Shown: piece after piece, positions 24,501 through 28,563 of the stretch | How the letters are laid out: each line of letters starts with the position of its first letter | Position numbering within the stretch: the stretch's first letter is position 1 | Origin: Echinostoma caproni | Taxonomy: Eukaryota; Platyhelminthes; Trematoda; Plagiorchiida; Echinostomatidae | Direction of reading: 5' to 3' | DNA: 31,305 nucleotides | NCBI GenBank assembly: GCA_900618425.1 | Contig: UZAN01043303.1 | Span: forward strand, 10,982-42,286 | The notes under the pieces: model-generated | Databases searched by the model: none | Told to the model about the DNA's origin: nothing | What the model saw: the letters and a program-made list of their open reading frames with translations, nothing else | Program-made: the position numbers and the translations under genes

Positions 24501-26019
24501 AGCCTCAAACAAACTAATGCATGTCACCCGGTAATTTTCAGTTTTCTGCGATCAGCTGGGGGCTATTTCGCTATCTGCTGTGGGATCTTTTCCTTAAGAT
24601 AGAAATGTTATCCTGCTTCAAATCGTACACTAAGAGGTTTGTTAAACAACTGTGGTCTTACTCCAAGACAATGGATTAGGATTCCCTGAATGTCATCAGG
24701 TGATGTATGGATACCATTGGTGTGTGAAACTTTAGAATACCGTCGTGTGGAGCGATAAAACAAGATTCCCATCGCTAATGGCATGCAATAGTAAGGGTTT
24801 GTACACCAAAGAAACGTGAGTGTCGACATTTCCTGGCGGTGGGGTTTCTTCTACGATGTTAGTCACAACCTAATGGAATGTCACGACATATTTTTGGCTT
24901 CTGTCATCATCCTCTTACGCGATCAACTAGATCTGTTCACGTTTTCACCAACAGCCGATACCACACACTCCTGATTGTTTGTGTAATTTTCTTTCTTTTC
25001 TCACTGTAGTGAAACACGATTAGTGCTTCATGACTCGGATCACCCGAGCACCTATCTCCTAAATCGACCTGAGCATGGGCATTTTTTTCTCCACTGATAC
25101 CTGCCACAGGCAACACTTTGTCTTCTATACCTTTGAATTGTAAATTTGTTTTGCTTCCCTTTTATTTATTATGCATGTACTTCTGCAGTCAATTTTTAGG
25201 AAGGAGGCTGCGACCAAACAAAGGCTGTCTTATGCGATAAACGCTTGCTCGAATTTAACCTAGCGATTTCCATCACTATATTTAAATGTCCCGTAGTCGT
25301 TCACTTTGCACAGCTCGTTAATTGCTCAATAATAGTAAAGAACTAAATATAGATGAGGTCATTTGTGAGACATTTAAACTGGATCTCCATTTTTTCTGCA
25401 TTCAGGCGAGGTGTTTCAGCAGCGGTTCACACATCCGGTTATTCCACCGCCTCAGTTCGTTCGGGTCGTCAATCGGTTGTCCCAGCCTGCATCGTCGAAT
25501 TTGGTTCCTGGAGTGCATTCTTCTCCAGTGTCCGTTCGCATCAATACACAATTAGCACCTCAGTTTGGGCGCGTAGTTCCACTGACTTCGGGTCCTGTGT
25601 CCAAAGGCAGCGTTTTTCACACCATCCAGACAATAAACACTAGAGATACTTCATCCCAACAAATTAACGCCGCTCCAATTGATTTGGCCAGCTCCGTATC
25701 GCCATCCGCACGCCTTGTCACAGTGACTTCAACCCACAACAGTGCAATACCCGTGATCAGGCGAATCAACTGCGACGTAAACAAACCCACCCCGGTCCTT
25801 CGACTAGTAAACGCTGAATCTGGACAGTCTCACGTTACCATGCGGTCGCCTTCCTTCTCTCAAACCACATCTATTGCACCAGCTGCTCGACCATACGCTT
25901 CACCTGGATTGCATGTTTCTCATTCACAGCATCCTCAAACAATCTCAGCACCTGAATCCAACCCCAAATCTGTATCGACTCAGTTGGTCGGAGTGCGCTT
26001 CTTGCCTCCTGACCGTTGA
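393..26019 (+). CDS. SRCAP: SRCAP/Domino (SWR1-class) chromatin-remodelling ATPase, 3' part of gene, 16 exons
   Basis: Proposed exons: 393-503, 1720-1915, 3416-3608, 4762-5186, 6299-6445 (tentative), 8947-9006, 9101-9632, 11898-12202, 13151-13475, 14391-14589, 16153-16440, 19662-20018, 20210-20671, 21667-22350, 23383-23746, 25406-26019. All junctions are GT/AG and phase-compatible, and they sum to 5262 nt (1753 residues plus stop). Visible SNF2 motifs: DEAQ (II), LLTGTPLQN (III), RVLIFTQM (IV), [16 protein letters not shown] (V), [13 protein letters not shown] (VI). About 460 residues separate NHPNLF from DCGKLQ; this lobe-splitting insertion defines the INO80/SWR1 class and in that class docks the RUVBL1/2 ring. 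The segments [21 protein letters not shown] and [13 protein letters not shown] place it with SRCAP/Domino/EP400 rather than INO80. By family knowledge it is a nuclear enzyme that exchanges H2A for H2A.Z using ATP. The 5' exons (HSA, Walker A) are outside the window. SRCAP versus EP400 orthology is not resolved here. Confidence 0.93.
504..1719 (+). other. Intron, 1216 nt
   Basis: Non-coding stretch between the two motif II exons. It starts GTGCG and ends in a long pyrimidine tract followed by CAG (1697-1719). I see no coding exon with remodeller similarity and no recognisable mobile element. The open frame at 643-966 has no recognisable domain. Confidence 0.85.
1720..1915 (+). CDS. SRCAP: SRCAP-like exon: ATPase lobe 1, motif III
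   Basis: Encodes [18 protein letters not shown], then [20 protein letters not shown] and the [17 protein letters not shown] segment. This is the DEAQ completion and helicase motif III region of SNF2 ATPases, very close to the SRCAP/Domino consensus. The exon begins in phase 0 and ends with one base of a Gly codon, before donor GTAAGC. Confidence 0.96.
1916..3415 (+). other. Intron, 1500 nt, with an inverted repeat
   Basis: Starts GTAAGC and ends TTTAG. It contains the imperfect inverted repeat at 2644-2830, listed separately. Otherwise no recognisable gene or RNA is seen. Confidence 0.85.
2644..2830. repeat. Imperfect inverted repeat, about 55-bp arms
   Basis: The left arm (2644-2702) contains AGTCGCATTCTAAAAGACTC. 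The right arm (2770-2824) read on the other strand contains AGTCGTATTCTAAAAGGCTC, with matching CTCCGA upstream. The arms diverge by several substitutions and a small indel and are separated by about 67 nt. It may be an old fold-back insertion or two oppositely oriented fragments of one repeat; the family is not recognised. Confidence 0.6.
3416..3608 (+). CDS. SRCAP: SRCAP-like exon: post-motif III brace of lobe 1
   Basis: Encodes [20 protein letters not shown], then [20 protein letters not shown] and the [13 protein letters not shown] segment. This is the highly conserved stretch of SWR1-class ATPases that precedes the lobe insertion. It begins with the last two bases of a Gly codon and ends with AG, which joins the next exon's T to make Ser. 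The donor is GTACTT. Confidence 0.96.
3609..4761 (+). other. Intron, 1153 nt, with a hairpin insertion
   Basis: Starts GTACTT and ends TTATTCAG at 4754-4761. It contains the fold-back insertion and its target-site duplication (3694-3938). The rest shows no exon or RNA I can recognise. Confidence 0.85.
3694..3938. mobile_element. Fold-back (hairpin) insertion with 19-bp target-site duplication
   Basis: The 19-bp sequence starting GAAATAGACTCATAAG occurs at 3694-3712 and again at 3920-3938, flanking 207 nt. Inside, 3710-3783 is the reverse complement of 3805-3878 over 74 bp with two mismatches, around a 21-nt loop. A non-palindromic tail (3879-3919) follows the right arm. A 15-20 bp duplication together with a 5' inversion is what target-primed retrotransposition with twin priming leaves. 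The source element is not identified. Confidence 0.8.
4762..5186 (+). CDS. SRCAP: SRCAP-like exon: end of lobe 1 and start of the lobe-splitting insertion
   Basis: Begins [20 protein letters not shown], then [15 protein letters not shown], which marks the end of lobe 1. It continues into the less conserved insertion: [20 protein letters not shown], an Ala/Leu-rich helix-like part, then [20 protein letters not shown]. The fly Domino protein has an equivalent region here. It starts with the third base of a split Ser codon and ends with one base (G) before GTATGA. Confidence 0.93.
5187..6298 (+). other. Intron, 1112 nt, with an RTE retrotransposon 3' end
   Basis: Holds the degenerate RTE fragment (5270-5750). 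The segment 5751-6270 is AT-rich, without recognisable features. If the exon 6299-6445 is not real, this intron continues to 8946. Confidence 0.7.
5270..5750 (+). mobile_element. 5'-truncated RTE-type non-LTR retrotransposon, 3' end
   Basis: In one frame this reads as the C-terminal tail typical of fluke RTE-like reverse-transcriptase ORFs: [50 protein letters not shown], then a stop at about 5602. A few in-frame stops (TAG) and a shift show that it is dead. A short 3' UTR and an A-rich end (GCAAAAAAAAACTGAAC, near 5733-5749) follow. Inserted in sense in the remodeller intron. The 5' boundary is approximate. Confidence 0.75.
6299..6445 (+). CDS. SRCAP: Tentative SRCAP-like exon in the lobe insertion
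   Basis: Between TTTATTGCACCAG and donor GTAATTTC lies an open 147-nt segment. It fits the phase on both sides: the preceding exon ends with one base, and the next starts with two. It reads [18 protein letters not shown], then [19 protein letters not shown], a basic-then-acidic segment in the poorly conserved part of the insertion. No clear homology can be claimed. Leaving it out also keeps the frame, so support rests on splice sites, phase and codon-like composition only. Confidence 0.45.
7738..7785. repeat. TA microsatellite
   Basis: An interrupted TA run of about 48 nt, self-complementary throughout. It ends 25 nt before the tRNA-like head of the plus-strand SINE copy. Confidence 0.95.
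7811..8050 (+). mobile_element. tRNA-derived SINE, plus-strand copy
   Basis: An A-box-like element (GTGGTCGAATGGTTCAAG, 7821-7838) and a B-box-like element (GGTTTGAACGCC, 7865-7876) lie at tRNA-like spacing. A body of about 170 nt follows. It aligns along its full length with the reverse complement of 8321-8570: shared blocks include GGTGAYARSCAGCTT, CACRCCTAA, CCGTCTGCT and TCAAA at the end. Moderately diverged, so an old insertion. Confidence 0.75.
8321..8570 (-). mobile_element. tRNA-derived SINE, minus-strand copy
   Basis: Read on the minus strand it has an A-box-like TAGTGGCTTAGTCACTG (8556-8540) and a strong B-box GCAGTTCGAACCCC (8510-8497). The body then matches the plus-strand copy at 7811-8050 through to the CGTCTGCTAATCATCAAAC end. 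It is not a functional tRNA gene: the acceptor and T stems do not pair properly, and similarity continues about 170 nt past the tRNA head. Confidence 0.8.
8947..9006 (+). CDS. SRCAP: SRCAP-like small exon in the lobe insertion
   Basis: A 60-nt exon reading [19 protein letters not shown], between TTTTTAG and GTAAGT. Its end phase (one base, A) is fixed by the next exon, where A+CA makes Thr. A 94-nt intron follows. The Pro-rich content fits the insertion; homology is not strong on its own. Confidence 0.75.
9101..9632 (+). CDS. SRCAP: SRCAP-like exon: insertion with the INERRC segment
   Basis: Encodes about 177 residues, beginning SAPVRPWNN. It includes [20 protein letters not shown], which corresponds to the basic helix and INxRR segment before the second ATPase lobe in Domino/SRCAP. 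A Ser/His-rich stretch follows, ending [12 protein letters not shown]. Acceptor TGTTTGTCAG; donor GTGAGA, leaving CG of an Arg codon. Confidence 0.92.
9633..11897 (+). other. Intron, 2265 nt, with an unidentified GC-richer block
   Basis: Starts GTGAGA and ends TTCAACAG. It contains a block at about 9930-10860 that looks less AT-rich than the surrounding intron and has two unresolved bases (9954, 10417). This may be a degenerate repeat; no family is recognised. The remainder shows nothing I can support. Confidence 0.8.
9930..10860. other. Unidentified GC-richer block, possible degenerate repeat
   Basis: Inside the intron 9633-11897, this block looks more GC-rich than its flanks. It has an open frame of 144 codons (10375-10809, one unknown base) that lacks any recognisable domain. 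It also contains GGTTCCAACCC near 10619, resembling a polymerase III B-box. Whether it is a mobile-element remnant cannot be told without a repeat library. Confidence 0.35.
11898..12202 (+). CDS. SRCAP: SRCAP-like exon: end of insertion, entry to lobe 2
   Basis: The first base completes an Arg codon, then [20 protein letters not shown], equivalent to the FVxPxVxAPxxxxxxS stretch of SRCAP/Domino. It continues to [20 protein letters not shown] and DCG, the signature immediately before lobe 2. The donor is GTAAGT after one base of Gly. Confidence 0.95.
12203..13150 (+). other. Intron, 948 nt
   Basis: Splits the Gly of DCGKLQ. Starts GTAAGT and ends CTCCTTAG. No repeat or RNA recognised. Confidence 0.9.
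13151..13475 (+). CDS. SRCAP: SRCAP-like exon: ATPase lobe 2, motifs IV and V
   Basis: Reads [20 protein letters not shown], then [20 protein letters not shown] and [16 protein letters not shown] (motif IV region). Motif V follows as [20 protein letters not shown], then [17 protein letters not shown]. Motif VI is split: QAQDR ends here and CHRIGQTR begins the next exon. This is the catalytic RecA2 lobe with its arginine-finger helix; no key residue looks altered. Confidence 0.98.
13476..14390 (+). other. Intron, 915 nt
   Basis: Interrupts motif VI of the ATPase. Starts GTGAGA and ends CTCCCTTCAG. No other feature recognised. Confidence 0.9.
14391..14589 (+). CDS. SRCAP: SRCAP-like exon: motif VI and the IEGG segment
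   Basis: Reads [20 protein letters not shown], then [20 protein letters not shown] and [19 protein letters not shown]. The EGGxFTTxxFK segment is specific to SWR1/SRCAP/EP400-type ATPases. The exon ends in phase 0 at a Gln codon, before GTAAGA. Confidence 0.97.
14590..16152 (+). other. Intron, 1563 nt
   Basis: Starts GTAAGA and ends GTTTCAG at 16146-16152. Composition is AT-rich; no exon, RNA or known repeat recognised. Confidence 0.85.
16153..16440 (+). CDS. SRCAP: SRCAP-like exon: post-ATPase linker
   Basis: 96 codons, phase 0 at both ends. Reads [20 protein letters not shown], a Ser/Thr/Pro stretch, a basic patch ([11 protein letters not shown]), then [20 protein letters not shown]. The last part matches the ALxxAEDExDxxAxxxAxAE helix that follows the ATPase in Domino and SRCAP. 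Donor GTTGGT is slightly weak. Confidence 0.88.
16441..19661 (+). other. Intron, 3221 nt, with assembly gap
   Basis: The largest intron. From about 16540 to 18880 it looks pyrimidine-rich on this strand, without recognisable exons or repeats. It contains the 454-base N gap. It ends TTCCTTTACAG. Confidence 0.85.
18891..19344. other. Assembly gap (454 N)
   Basis: Unsequenced. It lies inside an intron between two phase-0 exons, so a small skipped exon in the gap cannot be excluded, though the flanking protein segments join smoothly. Confidence 1.
19662..20018 (+). CDS. SRCAP: SRCAP-like exon: conserved acidic post-ATPase segment
   Basis: 119 codons starting [15 protein letters not shown], the well-conserved AxLAEFDE(N/T)IP motif of Domino/SRCAP. 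An acidic stretch follows, then [18 protein letters not shown], which corresponds to the LxPIERYAM motif. It ends EELEQAE, coiled-coil-like, before GTAGGT. Confidence 0.95.
20210..20671 (+). CDS. SRCAP: SRCAP-like exon: coiled coil, DMLYCYG segment and basic patch
   Basis: Reads [20 protein letters not shown], an acidic helix, and [10 protein letters not shown] (compare EEMLTYSR in Domino). A Glu/Leu/Gln helix follows, [18 protein letters not shown]. Then a basic, Ser-rich part ([20 protein letters not shown]) contains one PRGR core that resembles half an AT-hook. The last part is acidic with Ser-Asp repeats. A 191-nt intron precedes it. Confidence 0.92.
20672..21666 (+). other. Intron, 995 nt
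   Basis: Starts GTGAAC and ends TTCAATAAAATAATAG. The AATAAA just before the acceptor could act as a premature poly(A) signal, but the following exon is coding. No repeat recognised. Confidence 0.8.
21667..22350 (+). CDS. SRCAP: SRCAP-like exon: acidic patch and low-complexity tail
   Basis: 228 codons in phase 0. Opens [20 protein letters not shown], then a Glu run ([17 protein letters not shown]) and a basic stretch ([12 protein letters not shown]) that could be a nuclear localisation signal. The remainder is Ser/Thr/Pro-rich and not conserved enough to recognise. A stop lies in frame just before the acceptor, fixing the exon start. Donor GTGAGT is strong. Confidence 0.8.
22351..23382 (+). 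other. Intron, 1032 nt
   Basis: Starts GTGAGT and ends TTCCGAAATCTAG. No recognisable feature. Confidence 0.8.
23383..23746 (+). CDS. SRCAP: SRCAP-like exon: low-complexity C-terminal tail
   Basis: 121 codons plus one base, reading [20 protein letters not shown], then Pro/Ser/Thr-rich sequence ending [13 protein letters not shown]. It is open from acceptor to donor (GTTAGT) and its phase fits both neighbours. No domain is recognised; assignment to this gene rests on strand, phase and similar composition. Confidence 0.75.
23747..25405 (+). other. Intron, 1659 nt
   Basis: Starts GTTAGT and ends TTCTGCATTCAG. A stretch near 23988-24012 shares about 25 nt with the tRNA-like head of the SINE at 8321-8570 and may be a decayed copy. 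Nothing else recognised. Confidence 0.8.
25406..26019 (+). CDS. SRCAP: SRCAP-like terminal exon
   Basis: 203 codons and a TGA stop. Begins with two bases that complete a Gly codon, then [20 protein letters not shown]. It is a Ser/Thr/Pro/Val-rich, disordered-looking tail ending [10 protein letters not shown]. The vertebrate SRCAP AT-hooks and the SANT domain of EP400/Domino are not visible. A C-run with three Ns (26027-26041) follows closely, but the stop is upstream of it. Confidence 0.82.
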
Positions 26020-27019
26020 CTCTCCTCCCCCCCCCCCCNNNCCGTCGGTCGTCATTTGCACACCCGTTTCGCTTAGCTCAACGTCTTACTCATTCCCCAT
26101 ATCCTTCGTGTTGTGTACATACTTCAGATTCCCCATCTTAACGACACGTTCCTTGCAGATTCATCTGTTTGTACAGAAGACGCTGACTGCATGTTTTACT
26201 TTTTGATATGCTGCCTACCTTGCATCTCCAAAACAAAATCTTGATCTCAAGCTGTCGAAGTTTTCTATTCCAGAAGGATGGATTTCTTGTTCTGATATTT
26301 CGGTATTCCCCTTGCCGACTTACGAAAGAGAAACCGGATCGGTCTTGGGGGTATTTTGTGAAGTGACCAGTAATTTTTCTTCACTTTCAGGTTTTCGCAA
26401 GCAATTTGTTGTGTAGGGCGGTGATTACCTCACAGAATTGAGCAATGTGAGAGCCAAACATTTGAAGGAGAATCAATTTGTCAACAGGCCACGATTGGAC
26501 GTCGGCTCTCAACTTCACCACGGGCCGCAAAACAATACGCTAACTGTCGTGCGACCGTTTTGGTTCCTACCTGTCCAGTTGGTTGATCGAAAAGCAAATC
26601 GAGCAGTGTAAAATCAGAGTCACTTCAAAAATGAAAATATAAAAGGCAAGAAAATTAGTTCTGCGGAGAAACCGAGTCGATGCATAACCGACACTTTACT
26701 ACACCCAAGCACATTAATTAATTCCTCTAACCATCCAGTACGTCGATCACATGATTTCCAACCAAGAAGCCAATACTAATTGGTTTTCTCATAACCTAAT
26801 ATCGGGTCTTATTCCGGCCACCTACTGTTTTTCTCAGCAAGCTTCCGGCGATATACATGACACGCTCCAAACACTGTAATCTATGTCAGCCATGCGCTTG
26901 AGACAGTGTGCTATCACTCAAACTCATGAGCCTAGCCATGTCCGGATGCCCCACCAGACTCGCGCAGTTCTGCGTAGACACCGATGTTCACCGGAGATAG
27001 TTGCAAATTTTGCACTAAT

Positions 27020-27250
27020 TTGAGTATATACTGTGTCGAAAAAATAACCATACGGCAGTCGTCATGATTTAGAAGAAAGAACGTGACCCGTTTACAGGTG
27101 AAATACTGCCAGGTTGCTCAAACCAAAGCAGGTGAACTTTTGTTTGATCCGCAGCCAAAGCCTTAGGATCCTGACTAGTAAAGCAACGGGGTGGTATGAA
27201 GTTTATCGAATCGTAGGCAAAAAGGTGGGTCCGCTTAAAATTTCTTGACA
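27020..27250 (+). repeat. Dispersed repeat, copy A (most diverged)
   Basis: Aligns with 31005-31305: both start after a short TA-rich run with ACTGTGT. They share RAATACTGCCAGGTTGCYC and the ATCCRCARCC..AGCCTT block. Near the end they share GGTGT/GGTAT..TTTATCG.ATC.TA. Copy A lacks about 39 nt present in the other copy. Family not recognised. Confidence 0.65.
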
Positions 27251-27804
27251 TCATTTCTAAGTCGGGGGCAGATTTCTTAGGTTGACTGGTTGCTCTTTTC
27301 CTGTGCCTCCTGAAACGCTCCCACGCGAACAAAAATCTCAAAACTTCTTCACCAGAAAACCTTCATTTGATGGTTTTTTATATCAAAAGAAAACGAGCAG
27401 CCTGAATTCGAGTCAGTGGACCAGAGGGTATTGACGAACAACCTCATTTCCAAAACAAACAAGAAACGTAATAACCACAATTTCGGTTTTGACAGTGGTC
27501 AGCAGCTTGACTCGGTAATATGGACCCCATTCAAAGGGTGGAGGTGAAGGCACCAGATGATGTGTTTGAATCCCATTGCTGCTACCCAACTTTTTCCTTC
27601 TGTGGCCCCACGTAGCGCCTTAATGGATGCGGCCCACCTCGATTCTGAAAGTTGTTATACATTCAATAAAAGGAAGTAAAATATTCAACGAACCAAACAT
27701 CAGCCCCCAGATTGCCTTCTCCAAACAACCTCACTGTCTTATCGGCCAAGGTTTGGCTAACCAGTAGTGAATACAGAGAGAATTCCGGACTGATTTCTTT
27801 GTTA

Positions 27805-27902
27805 GGATATATATATATACGTCTGAATCGAGACTGTGCCAAACAAATCATGGCACAAGAATCTTTATGAAAAAGAAAGACGTTCCATGATTTGCTTGTC
27901 AC
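27805..27902 (+). repeat. Dispersed repeat, copy B (5' part)
   Basis: Follows a TA run. It matches 31005-31108 closely over GACTGTGCCAAACAAATC and ATGAAAAAGAAAGACG to GATGATTTGC/CATGATTTGC. It has a perfect 10-bp inverted repeat, CAAATCATGG and CCATGATTTG, about 34 nt apart. Confidence 0.75.
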
Positions 27903-28302
27903 AGTCTGAAATCAAACAAGTGTGAAATATAAATAGAAGTTTATCCCAAGCCTCCAAATAGGCTATGATAATTCCATGCTGGCGTAAATCGTTTGAATAT
28001 GAAACCTACAGGTCTGTCAACTGTCGCTTTCAAACAACTTGTTTCAAATTCGCAATATACAGGGGATCACAAGAAAGGGAAAGGTGCTGTCTCAACAATC
28101 GTTTGCTATTGCGATGGAAGATTGCGGCAGTTGTATTCGCCCGATGCAACACCGCTTTTTCGTAGTGATTGCTCAATGACCGCCCATCGGAACTCCCAGA
28201 GTTTCGGGGGGAGGGGGCTGAACAACGCAATGAAACTCGATCACTGGACTCACGATAGAAAAGTAAGCTCAAGGGTATAAAATATGTACAATTCAGATAG
28301 CA

Positions 28303-28563
28303 CTATACAGCTCGTGTTTGCAATGCGATCTGTTCTTTGAAGTGTAGCAAAGCTTGCTGAAAAGCCCATGTGTTGTGAATTCGCCTCCGTCTTCTACGTC
28401 TATGAGGCTTCTCTAATGTTTTTTTAGGTGGTGTTGGTTGTTGGTTGCGTTTTTTCTTTTTACAGGAGAGTGGATTTGGTCCGGTTTTGCGTTTTCTTTT
28501 CTTAACTAATACACCCTCCGAAGTGACGCCGTATTGAGCAGCCAATGAACTGACAACCACGCT
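28303..28563 (-). CDS. UTP23: UTP23 exon 2 (GPNPLSCKKKK tail)
   Basis: Acceptor AATTCCAG (28571-28564 on the minus strand) followed by SVVVSSLAAQYGVTSEGVLV, then KKRKRKTGPNPLSCKKKKR. The GPNPLSxKKK motif is the hallmark of UTP23/Fcf1-like C-termini. The tail IALQTRAV extends past the Arg-rich part. Confidence 0.93.
   Translation of the reverse strand, partial: SVVVSSLAAQYGVTSEGVLVKKRKRKTGPNPLSCKKKKRNQQPTPPKKTLEKPHRRRRRRRIHNTWAFQQALLHFKEQIALQTRAV

Larger units (their letters stand above)
26020..28302. other. Intergenic region between convergent genes
   Basis: 2283 nt between the two stop codons, so it should carry both 3' UTRs. A C-homopolymer with NNN sits at 26027-26041. I found no convincing AATAAA for the plus gene in the first 1.5 kb; one lies at 27664-27669 (AATAAA in TTCAATAAAAGG). 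Two copies of the dispersed repeat (27020-27250 and 27805-27902) lie here. Confidence 0.8.

Noticed and set aside
27530..27600. B-box-like GTGTTTGAATCCC followed by a T run, as a tRNA or polymerase III unit
   Set aside because: No convincing A box at the right spacing and no cloverleaf; probably chance.
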